Shown: positions 1 through 5,897 of the stretch, piece by piece
Layout: every line of letters begins with the position of its first letter
How positions within the stretch are numbered: the first letter of the stretch is position 1
NCBI GenBank assembly: GCA_964395765.1
Contig: CAYNCU010000039.1
Coordinates: forward strand, 1-23,597
Direction of reading: 5' to 3'
DNA: 23,597 nt
Source of the DNA: DATDPY01 sp964395765
GTDB lineage: Bacteria; Bacteroidota; Bacteroidia; Cytophagales; Cyclobacteriaceae
Position numbers and translations under genes: made by a program
Notes under the pieces: generated by a model
Told to the model about the DNA's origin: nothing
Seen by the model: the letters and a program-made list of their open reading frames with translations, nothing else
Databases searched by the model: none

Positions 1-180
1 TTAACATTGTGAGCCTTGTGTAATCCCGATAATTATCGGGACATTGTGAACATTGCGGCTAGATCCAACTCATCGCCGGAGACGTGTTATTCAGTTGGGA
101 TTTGTTTGTTGTTCCGGTCTGTGCGTCACAGACCAGGGGGACAGAAGGTTGTTCCGGTCTGTGCGTCACAGACCAGGGGG
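1..180. repeat. 180-bp direct repeat, copy 1
   Basis: This stretch recurs at 292-471 with a single visible mismatch (T166 versus C457). It contains a perfect 16-bp palindrome at 25-40 (CCCGATAATTATCGGG). It ends in two units (from 110 and 150) of the 40-bp hairpin repeat that is expanded in the second copy. No credible protein is encoded: the open frames only translate the repeat. The nature of the duplicated element is unknown; it could be a small non-autonomous mobile element or a segmental duplication. The left boundary is cut by the window edge. Confidence 0.85.
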
Positions 181-197
181 AGCGGGGGACAATCGAA

Positions 198-220
198 ACT
201 CCGCGACCTCAGCGGTTAAA
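198..220. repeat. remnant of a dispersed intergenic repeat (right-arm type)
   Basis: The sequence here reads actccgcgacctcagcggtt followed by aaa. It resembles the right arm of the inverted-repeat element at 20834-20932 (ttctcggcggtttaa). It sits in the 111-bp spacer (181-291) between the two 180-bp repeat copies; the rest of that spacer is AT-rich with nothing recognisable. The assignment is by eye and short, so it is tentative. Confidence 0.35.
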
Positions 221-291
221 AACCTACTCATCAGATAATGAATATATTTTGAATTGAAAACAATTTCAGAATGTTAAATGGATTTTGCGCA

Positions 292-471
292 TTAACATTG
301 TGAGCCTTGTGTAATCCCGATAATTATCGGGACATTGTGAACATTGCGGCTAGATCCAACTCATCGCCGGAGACGTGTTATTCAGTTGGGATTTGTTTGT
401 TGTTCCGGTCTGTGCGTCACAGACCAGGGGGACAGAAGGTTGTTCCGGTCTGTGCGCCACAGACCAGGGGG
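292..471. repeat. 180-bp direct repeat, copy 2
   Basis: This is the second copy of the block at 1-180, offset by 291 bp, including the 16-bp palindrome at 316-331. One mismatch is visible, at 457. The copy runs directly into a longer version of the 40-bp tandem array (five units instead of two). The two copies therefore differ mainly in array length. The near identity of non-coding DNA suggests recent duplication or ongoing homogenisation. Confidence 0.85.
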
Positions 472-591
472 GCGGAAGGTTGTTCCGGTCTGTGCGCCAC
501 AGACCAGGGGGACGGAAGGTTGTTCCGGTCTGTGCGCCACAGACCAGGGGGACAGAAGGTTGTTCCGGTCTGTGCGTCACAGACCAGGGGG
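401..591. repeat. tandem array of 40-bp hairpin units (4.8 copies)
   Basis: Units start at 401, 441, 481, 521 and 561, giving an exact 40-bp period; the last unit breaks off at 591. Each unit carries a perfect inverted repeat: GGTCTGTG, a 3-nt loop CGT or CGC, then CACAGACC, followed by a run of G and a short gacaga/gacgga linker. Differences between units fall in the loop or linker, so the stem is invariant. The array ends about 10 bp past the stop codon of the minus-strand lipoprotein gene. It may act as a transcription terminator or an mRNA 3'-end stabiliser. Units are contiguous with no unique spacers, so it is not CRISPR. Confidence 0.85.
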
Positions 592-602
592 TGGGATAAA
601 TA

Positions 603-1043
603 TCATTTCAGGCGTATATATTTTTCAATAGAAAGTTTACTCTCATCCGAAGGAGCGTTCTCCATCAGTGAGAATTTCTGAGTAAGGGTATCATTTTTTA
701 CTGCCAGCTTGATGCTGAGAGTTTTCCCGATCACGGAGGGAAGGTCATTGAAGTCGATCGTTTCGGTATAAAGGCTGTCATTCATAGACCATGTGCCGAA
801 TCCATAAGTGTCGGTTTTTACCGTATCTACCTTATACCAGCCTGCAAATACGAAATGATCCCCGGACCACATCTTCACCTGGCTTTCTGTCATGTCACCC
901 GGGAAGGAATGGATAATCGAATCACTGATCACGTACTTGCTGTATACCAATTTCCAGGCACCTTCGATAGGATTTCTGGTAGTTTTTGCGCAGCCCATGA
1001 GAATCAATACGAGCAATGATGAAATGACAATAATAGTTTTCAT
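603..1043 (-). CDS. small lipocalin-like lipoprotein (hypothetical)
   Basis: This 146-aa protein has a classic lipoprotein signal: basic start MKT, a hydrophobic stretch at about residues 4-16, and lipobox LMGC with the lipidated Cys18. It is therefore expected to be anchored in the inner or outer membrane. After a short linker, IEGAWKLV (about 26-33) looks like the start of a lipocalin-like or DUF4488-type beta-barrel, and the rest is rich in alternating beta-type segments such as HFVFAGWYKV and YGFGTWSMN. Ligand and role are unknown. The gene lies downstream of, and in the same direction as, the M23 peptidase gene, with 161 bp between them that holds a hairpin repeat, so cotranscription is doubtful. 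The fold assignment is inference from the N-terminal motif and size. Confidence 0.8.
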   Translation of the reverse strand: MKTIIVISSLLVLILMGCAKTTRNPIEGAWKLVYSKYVISDSIIHSFPGDMTESQVKMWSGDHFVFAGWYKVDTVKTDTYGFGTWSMNDSLYTETIDFNDLPSVIGKTLSIKLAVKNDTLTQKFSLMENAPSDESKLSIEKYIRLK

Positions 1044-1152
1044 ATTATAGTAATTTTTGGATACTGTTTCTGTCAGCGGGATTAATATAACATATCCACA
1101 CCGGTAATTAATGGCTATTTGCCGGTTTTTTTAATTATGAATTTAATGGTCT

Positions 1153-1198
1153 TGGTCCGACGAGCCCCGCTGGTCGGACGAGCCCCCCTGGTCGGACC
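1153..1198. terminator. 18-bp tandem hairpin repeat after the M23 gene
   Basis: The block tggtcSgacgagcccc recurs at 1153, 1171 and 1189, an exact 18-bp period with the last unit partial. The outer halves GGTCCGAC (1154-1161) and GTCGGACC (1191-1198) are perfectly complementary, so a long hairpin can form in RNA. It begins 7 bp past the stop codon of the minus-strand M23 gene, which suggests a terminator or a 3'-end stability element. No U-tract follows, so a simple intrinsic terminator is not certain. On the minus strand it shares the gaccaggggg motif with the 40-bp array. Confidence 0.55.
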
Positions 1199-1204
1199 AG
1201 CTAA

Positions 1205-2134
1205 TTAGATTACCCTGTTCTTAAATAAATTCTTTCCCTTGTAAATAATATTGACTCCCCGGCCTTTCCAGAAATTATCATCCTCGCTGTACATCATCTG
1301 CATATGCAGGTGGGGTCGTTCCGACATTCCGGAATTACCCGCGCTTCCGAGCAGGTCACCCTTTTTTACAGCATCACCTTCTTTGACGCAGATGCTATTC
1401 TTTTTCATGTGCCCAAGAAGAAAATAATAATGATCCTTTTTTATCACAACCGTGTTGCCCGTAGTATAGGGATAGTTTCCTGAAAACGGAATATTGTCAT
1501 CAATGGAATTTTCAACTTTTAAAATTGTGCCCTCCATAGGCGCATAAATCTTTTCATTGAATACCGAATACTCCTCATTCGTGCGGGGCATGAATTTTAT
1601 TTTACCGGTTGAAATTTTTGCTATATCCGTGGCGTAAAGCATGGACCCGGCAGTGCCTTTTTTCATGTGTACGGGAGAGTAATAATGATAATTCATTAAT
1701 CGGCTGGTCCGGGAATTCCCGCCGTCTGTGACCAGGTACTTACCGCGGTTAAAAGGAAATTCTATTTCAAATGCATCTTTATCTTTCCGGTAAATGACCA
1801 GCAGGATTTTTATTAACTGGTAAATGAGAATTAATTCAGCCAGAGAAAGTATCATAACCGGCAACACTGAAGGCTTGTGAACTGCGCCAATACCTGATTT
1901 CCAAACCAGTTCCGACACAAGCAACACTTCCACCAGGATACAAAAAGCGGTTTTAAATGAACGGCCGAAAAATTCCCAGTAACCCGCAAGGCAGAGAATG
2001 ATCAACACTGTCTGCGTTAATACCATCAGAAGGAAAGCGTCGTTGTTTACAAAAAATGAAAATATCAATAATAAAATTACCGGCAATAAATGGGAAGAAA
2101 ACAATTTAACCGAGAGTACAGTTCTTTCGTTCAT
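1205..2134 (-). CDS. membrane-anchored M23 (LytM-type) metallopeptidase
   Basis: This 309-aa protein has four predicted N-terminal membrane helices (about 12-30, 33-52, 62-78 and 88-114) followed by a soluble M23 peptidase domain (about 145-285). The family's metal and catalytic residues can be matched: His150 (MNYH), Asp170 (YATDIA), His242 (LLGHM), and the His275-Leu-His277 motif in PHLHMQ. Glycine-rich turns around GDLLGSAGNSG are also typical. Family members cleave peptide cross-links in peptidoglycan, although some act on other proteins. Side of the membrane cannot be told from sequence; if the domain faces the periplasm it is a cell-wall hydrolase. The spacing between the first His and the Asp is wider than in LytM. 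The start at 2134 is the first ATG before the hydrophobic region. Confidence 0.88.
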   Translation of the reverse strand: MNERTVLSVKLFSSHLLPVILLLIFSFFVNNDAFLLMVLTQTVLIILCLAGYWEFFGRSFKTAFCILVEVLLVSELVWKSGIGAVHKPSVLPVMILSLAELILIYQLIKILLVIYRKDKDAFEIEFPFNRGKYLVTDGGNSRTSRLMNYHYYSPVHMKKGTAGSMLYATDIAKISTGKIKFMPRTNEEYSVFNEKIYAPMEGTILKVENSIDDNIPFSGNYPYTTGNTVVIKKDHYYFLLGHMKKNSICVKEGDAVKKGDLLGSAGNSGMSERPHLHMQMMYSEDDNFWKGRGVNIIYKGKNLFKNRVI

Positions 2135-2242
2135 AAACAGCTTAAAAAAATAAGTCCGGATATGAGTTTACCGGCCCGGAATCCTGATATTAAAATTAAG
2201 GAAAACCGGGTTATCTCTATTCAAAGGTTTAAGGATTTTTTA

Positions 2243-2264
2243 ATTCCGTGGCACTCCGTGGAAT
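2243..2264. repeat. short 'ccgtggcactccgtgg' intergenic repeat
   Basis: The sequence ccgtggcactccgtgg, flanked by att and aat, forms an imperfect palindrome with direct ccgtgg repeats. Motifs of this type are scattered in intergenic DNA of Bacteroidota and resemble the cggag/ctccg elements elsewhere in this window (20834-20932 and 22205-22368). It lies in the 174 bp between the divergent M23 and MFS genes. Function is unknown. Confidence 0.35.
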
Positions 2265-2285
2265 ATCCTCATTTATGAGGATATT
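2262..2285. promoter_or_regulatory. 24-bp dyad upstream of the MFS gene (operator or 5'-UTR hairpin)
   Basis: A perfect 10-bp inverted repeat, AATATCCTCA and TGAGGATATT, is separated by TTTA. It ends 23 bp before the preferred ATG of the MFS exporter at 2309. It could be an operator for a local repressor or a leader hairpin. Its presence also argues against translation starting at the TTG at 2285, which would lie inside the stem. No U-run follows on the plus strand, so it does not look like a terminator. Confidence 0.45.
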
Positions 2286-2308
2286 TGAAGAAATCGCAGA
2301 AAGGTTTC

Positions 2309-3946
2309 ATGATCGGCAATTCAATAAAACCAGAAATGACCTCGGAAAAGCCTGCAGAAAATAATTCGCCGGAAGTTTCTGCCTGGAGTCCCCTGAAGAT
2401 ACAAATCTTCAAGGCTTTGCTGATCGCTTCCCTGGCTTCGAATATCGGCACCTGGATGCACGATGTAGCGGCTGCATGGCTGATGACAGACCTGGCGCCG
2501 ACCCCGCTGATGGTATCATTGGTCCAGGCGGCGGCCACGTTTCCCTTATTTCTTTTCATCCTTCCAGCCGGGGCCATTGCCGATACGCTTAACAAAAAAC
2601 ATTTATTGATCATCACCCATGTTTGGATGATCCTGGCTGCCCTTACCCTCAGCCTGCTCACCTGGTGGAATATGACAACAGGGATTTCCCTGTTGCTCTG
2701 CATATTTGCGCTCTCCATCGGAATGGCCTTTACCAACCCGGCCTGGGGCGCCATCATCCCCGATATTGTTCCGCGGAACACTATTCCTTCCGCCATAGCC
2801 CTGAATTCCGTAGGCTTTAACCTGGCCCGGGCCATTGGCCCCGCGCTGGGTGGACTGATCGTAGCTTCTTTAGGTCCGGCCTTTGTTTTTCTTTTAAACT
2901 CACTGTCATACATCGGGGTGGCCATCGTCTTATACACCTGGAAATATCGGCACGTCGAAAGTACACTACCTCCGGAAAGCATGTTCGGCGCTATCCGGGT
3001 CGGACTTAGGCATGTTGCAAATTCCAGGGCGATGATGGCCGTGCTGATCAAGGGTGGGGCTTTTATTTTAGGGGCCAGCGCCATGTGGGCGGTTTTACCT
3101 TTGTATGTCAGAAAAGACCTTGGCCTGAATTCATTTCACTACGGTATTCTGATAGGCTTCCTGGGTGCCGGGGCCGTGCTGGGCGGTACATTGCTGTCGC
3201 GGTTGAGGGCAAAATTTTCGGTAGACAAAACCGTTACCTGGCTACTGGTCGTATTTGCGGCATTTATTTTTTTTCTTTCTCTGGCTAAGAACTTTTATGT
3301 TTTATGCATTTTGATGTTCACAGGAGGAATTGCCTGGATCATTCTTTTGTCCAGTTATAATATTGCTTCCCAGTTGGCGCTTCCTGCCTGGGTGAGAGCC
3401 AGGGGGCTTTCCATCTATTCGATGGTTTTTTTCGGCGGCCTGGCTGTCGGCAGTGCGGTATGGGGAGGTGTAGCGAATGTTACAGGTATCCCGACCACTC
3501 TCATGGCCTCTTCAATAGTTATGCTGCTGGGCTTATTGTTTACAAGGAAGTTTGACCTCGCTTACAGTGAAACGATTAACCTCTCAGTTTCCAAGCATTG
3601 GCCTACCCCACAGATCCATGAAGAACCGGAACCTGAAGGGGGCCCGATCGTTGTGATGATTGAATATAAGATCGATCCTTCGGATAAAAAGGGATTTCTC
3701 GACGCGACAAAAGAATTGTATGTGTCAAGGAAAAGAACCGGCGCTTACCGCTGGGGTTTGTATAATGACCTTTCGGATCCGGATAAGTATATTGAAACCT
3801 TTGTCCTGCCTTCATGGATCGAGCATATGCGGCAGTTCGAACGGATCACCGAACATGAAAAGGAGATAGAAGAAAAGGTTAAGGCTTTTCATAAGGGAAC
3901 GAGCCCACCGGTGATCCGGCATTTGCTGACAAATAAAGTGAGATGA
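2309..3946 (+). CDS. MFS efflux transporter (MFS_3 / PF05977-type) with C-terminal ABM-like domain
   Basis: This is a 545-aa major facilitator protein. About twelve hydrophobic helices span residues 33-430, starting with the N-terminal signature SLASNIGTWMHDVAAAWLMT typical of the enterobactin-exporter/MFS_3 branch, and with a loop 2-3 motif around GAIADTLNKK. From about residue 444 (PIVVMIEYKID) to the end there is a soluble domain resembling antibiotic-biosynthesis monooxygenases (dimeric ferredoxin-like folds); that domain combination is known in this family. The expected role is proton-driven export of a small molecule, substrate unknown. The frame is open from a TTG at 2285, but the ATG at 2309 is preferred because it follows an AGAAAGG-like ribosome-binding sequence and avoids the dyad at 2262-2285; another ATG lies at 2336. 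The gene appears to be monocistronic. Confidence 0.9.
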   Translation: MIGNSIKPEMTSEKPAENNSPEVSAWSPLKIQIFKALLIASLASNIGTWMHDVAAAWLMTDLAPTPLMVSLVQAAATFPLFLFILPAGAIADTLNKKHLLIITHVWMILAALTLSLLTWWNMTTGISLLLCIFALSIGMAFTNPAWGAIIPDIVPRNTIPSAIALNSVGFNLARAIGPALGGLIVASLGPAFVFLLNSLSYIGVAIVLYTWKYRHVESTLPPESMFGAIRVGLRHVANSRAMMAVLIKGGAFILGASAMWAVLPLYVRKDLGLNSFHYGILIGFLGAGAVLGGTLLSRLRAKFSVDKTVTWLLVVFAAFIFFLSLAKNFYVLCILMFTGGIAWIILLSSYNIASQLALPAWVRARGLSIYSMVFFGGLAVGSAVWGGVANVTGIPTTLMASSIVMLLGLLFTRKFDLAYSETINLSVSKHWPTPQIHEEPEPEGGPIVVMIEYKIDPSDKKGFLDATKELYVSRKRTGAYRWGLYNDLSDPDKYIETFVLPSWIEHMRQFERITEHEKEIEEKVKAFHKGTSPPVIRHLLTNKVR

Positions 3947-3960
3947 GGTACTGGTTTTTT

Positions 3961-4017
3961 CACGCAAGGGGTTCTCGCGCACGCAAGGATTTCTCGCAAA
4001 GGCGCAAAGAACGCAAA
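3961..4017. repeat. 'cgcaaaggcgcaaag' dispersed intergenic repeat
   Basis: This stretch after the MFS stop repeats acgcaagg, cgcaaaggcgcaaag and aacgcaaag motifs. They match the acgcaaag arm of the element at 20834-20932. The rest of the 187-bp gap to the methyltransferase gene holds a purine-rich tract (4101-4131) and no gene. The convergent genes on both sides end here, so this is a terminator region, but I see no clear intrinsic terminator. Confidence 0.4.
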
Positions 4018-4133
4018 GATCATTTTTGTTGGAGCCTGTTGTCTACCGCTTACGTATAACAACTTACCACCACATAACCTCAGAACTCTGACTTCGTGCC
4101 AGGGGAGAATAGGAGAAGAGGAGAAGGGGAGTG

Positions 4134-4853
4134 CTAGCTTTTAACTACTTTGATAATGGTCTGTGGTGGAAACGTATCCCAATAATAGGTGCGGGTGAAC
4201 AGCACTTTCATTCCGCAGCGGGTGAACTCCTTTGCATATTCGGCGGAATGGGAAGAATCCGAAATAATAGCCGCGCCCTGGGGTTTAAGGATCCTGTATA
4301 TTTCCCGGCATGCTTTTTCCCGGTCCTGTTTATTATAGATATTGTGCAGGCAAAGATTGCTTAAGATCGCATCAAATTCGTTATGAGAAAATCCGTTGGA
4401 TAAAATATTTTTATCATAAACCTCGATTTTTCCTTCCACTCCTTCCAGCTCCGCATTGTTATAGGCTGTTGCGGCTTTGTTGTGTGAAAGGTCCCTGGCA
4501 GTCCAGATATCGATGCCGATGGATTTTCCCGTCTTGAGTCGTTTGGCCGCCCCGATCATCAGCAAACCATTCCCGGTACCGATATCCAGTACTTTTTCGT
4601 TTCCTTCCCAGTTCATTAGATCAAGGATCCTTTCACGATGTTTTAACTTTCCCAGTTTCGAATAATATAACATTAATAATGCTTCCGTAACCATCACTCC
4701 TCCAGTAATCATGGCAACTGCACTCAGGTGAAAATGAAAATTCTTGATTGAAATAACCGGTAACAGGAATGAAAGCAGCAGGACAGGTATTCCAGCTATC
4801 AATAAATTCCGGATTACATGAGGAGCATCAATACCGTAATCGGGCTTTTTCAT
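4134..4853 (-). CDS. membrane-anchored class I SAM-dependent methyltransferase
   Basis: With the start chosen at 4853 this is a 239-aa protein beginning MKKPDYGIDAPHVIRN. Two hydrophobic segments (about 17-36 and 43-62) anchor it, followed by a Rossmann methyltransferase domain. Motif I is VLDIGTGNG (88-96), the acidic ribose-binding Asp115 is in GIDIW, and motif IV is near FDAILSNLCLHN. An ILKPQG post-motif follows, as in Methyltransf_11/25 families. It transfers a methyl group from S-adenosylmethionine to an unknown acceptor, possibly a lipid or quinone-like molecule given the anchor (inference). The frame is open to an ATG at 4913, but the extra 20 residues look unlike a real start. It converges with the MFS gene and has no obvious operon partner. 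Confidence 0.85.
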   Translation of the reverse strand: MKKPDYGIDAPHVIRNLLIAGIPVLLLSFLLPVISIKNFHFHLSAVAMITGGVMVTEALLMLYYSKLGKLKHRERILDLMNWEGNEKVLDIGTGNGLLMIGAAKRLKTGKSIGIDIWTARDLSHNKAATAYNNAELEGVEGKIEVYDKNILSNGFSHNEFDAILSNLCLHNIYNKQDREKACREIYRILKPQGAAIISDSSHSAEYAKEFTRCGMKVLFTRTYYWDTFPPQTIIKVVKS

Positions 4854-5118
4854 TTTATAATATATTTTATCATTAAAGGTAGTCGCTGGAAATCCGTATG
4901 CGAAAAAGTTCACCCCCCTTCACCTGCGCTTTACCGGTAATTAATTTGCACTGACCGAAGAGCCTTAGATCCCATGCTGAATGAACCGTATGGAATTCAG
5001 ATAATTCGTTAAGGTAGCCGGTTATTTCGTAATATTTCATGAAAATACCTATTTTATACGGGTTACTTTTCCATCCTCCCGCCATTAAAGGCATAAATAC
5101 CAGCAAATCCTAAGTATT
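4854..5118. other. intergenic stretch without a convincing gene
   Basis: This region, together with 5251-5412, belongs to the roughly 700 bp between the methyltransferase start and padR. A minus-strand open frame at 4873-5106 overlaps the methyltransferase 5' region and has no recognisable domain, so it is not called. I see no tRNA, no strong hairpin and no clear Bacteroidota -33/-7 promoter here. It should hold the methyltransferase promoter. Confidence 0.5.
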
Positions 5119-5250
5119 ATGAATTTAAAATTATTCAAAAATATGGTTTGGGGAGCTGTTACCATGCTATATGGAATATTATATGCTCTCTATATGATCG
5201 CCATTTTCCTGGAAAGCAGAAATATTCCTTACCAGCGGTTTTTGGAATAA
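5119..5250 (+). CDS. possible 43-aa single-pass membrane peptide
   Basis: A short ATG-to-TAA frame encodes a peptide with a basic N-terminus (MNLKLFKN), a single hydrophobic helix (about residues 9-33, with VWGAVTMLYGILYALYMIAI) and a short polar tail ending YQRFLE. That topology resembles genuine small membrane proteins. There is no clear ribosome-binding site, but such sites are weak throughout this window. It lies alone between the methyltransferase and padR on the plus strand. It could be a chance frame in AT-rich intergenic DNA. No function is proposed. Confidence 0.35.
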   Translation: MNLKLFKNMVWGAVTMLYGILYALYMIAIFLESRNIPYQRFLE

Positions 5251-5412
5251 TCAGGCAGACAAACCTCCGAGAAATTTCCGGCCTGTAATGCGGGTGAACA
5301 AGTCTCTGGTAAATCTATTGCCAGAAAGCCGGCACAAGGATTGAAACTTATATTCCCCGGGAATTTATGCGTCTGCTCGGTGGTCCTCTTTGTAAAAATT
5401 ATCCTGTATTAG

Positions 5413-5451
5413 ATGAACGATTCCGTTCATTTTATGTACGCATTCGTACAT
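5413..5451. promoter_or_regulatory. tandem 18-bp palindromes, candidate PadR operator
   Basis: There are two perfect dyads with identical geometry (7-bp arms, 4-bp spacer): ATGAACG-ATTC-CGTTCAT at 5413-5430 and ATGTACG-CATT-CGTACAT at 5434-5451. Their starts are 21 bp apart, about two helical turns, so two dimers could bind on the same DNA face. The shared pattern is ATGWACG-N4-CGTWCAT. PadR-family proteins are known to bind ATGT...ACAT dyads, and padR starts about 100 bp downstream. This is probably the autoregulatory operator controlling the whole permease operon. The palindromes are seen directly; the binding partner is inference. Confidence 0.65.
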
Positions 5452-5486
5452 GAATTGAAATAGAAGATCCATTTTTTACAAAATTT

Positions 5487-5508
5487 CATGCGTTTTAAAA
5501 ACGGCATG
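5487..5508. promoter_or_regulatory. imperfect dyad in the padR leader
   Basis: CATGCGTTTT faces AAAACGGCATG, an inverted repeat with one extra G in the right arm. It lies 42 bp before the padR ATG. It may be a third, weaker regulator site or an RNA hairpin in the leader. It shares the CATG ends with PadR-type half sites, but the spacing differs from the two perfect dyads upstream. Confidence 0.35.
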
Positions 5509-5549
5509 ATTTTTAATACTACATTTAGGAAAATATTATTTGAATCATT

Positions 5550-5891
5550 ATGAAGAAATACCAACTCGGCGAATTCGAAGAGATCGTCATGCTCACCGTA
5601 GCCATCCTTACCAACGATGCCTACGGTGTTTCCATTAAGAAAGAAATTGAAAACAGGCTTTCGCGAAAAGTGAGTGTAGGGGCGTTGCAAACGGCATTGA
5701 AAAGGCTGGAAATGAAAGGCTATCTTAAATCTCATGAAGGCGAAGCAACCGAAATACGTGCCGGAAGACCCAAACGTTATTTCGAAGTAACGGCACCGGG
5801 GAAAAAGGCCATTGCCTACACCAGGAGTATTCGCGATGAACTCTGGAGCGCTATTCCCAATCTGTCGCCGGAGATGAAGGTGGTTTATTAA
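5550..5891 (+). CDS. PadR-family transcriptional regulator
   Basis: This 113-aa protein is a short PadR-type winged-helix regulator. The N-terminal helix-turn-helix covers about residues 10-62: AYGVSIKKEIE, then the recognition region VGALQTALKRLEMKGYLKS (43-61). The wing follows with the family's hallmark GRPKRYFEVT (72-81). The long C-terminal dimerisation helix of full-length PadR is reduced to one helix (about 83-100), as in the short subfamily. PadR proteins are usually repressors released by small phenolic or antimicrobial ligands. It is first in the operon, only 6 bp before the first permease. Genes of this kind are commonly found beside permease-prefix transporters, so control of the operon is very likely. 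The palindromes at 5413-5451 are candidate binding sites. Confidence 0.93.
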   Translation: MKKYQLGEFEEIVMLTVAILTNDAYGVSIKKEIENRLSRKVSVGALQTALKRLEMKGYLKSHEGEATEIRAGRPKRYFEVTAPGKKAIAYTRSIRDELWSAIPNLSPEMKVVY

Positions 5892-5897
5892 ATAACG

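Noticed and set aside
401..591. CRISPR array
   Set aside because: The 40-bp units are contiguous with no unique spacers, and no cas gene is present.
16..681. Open frames in the repeat region translating to RSVRHRPGG / PVCASQTRG repeats
   Set aside because: They are open only because the 40-bp unit lacks stops in several frames; the same repeat reads in all frames and both strands. No domain or start signal supports a protein.
2285..2308. TTG start for the MFS gene, 8 codons upstream
   Set aside because: It lies inside the 24-bp dyad stem and has no ribosome-binding sequence, whereas the ATG at 2309 follows AGAAAGG.
2269..3084. 271-codon minus-strand frame antisense to the MFS gene
   Set aside because: It is the mirror of a well-supported transporter gene, has biased composition and no recognisable domain.
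4873..5106. 77-codon minus-strand frame overlapping the start of the methyltransferase
   Set aside because: No recognisable domain or convincing start. It exists between plausible genes, but nothing beyond an open frame supports it.
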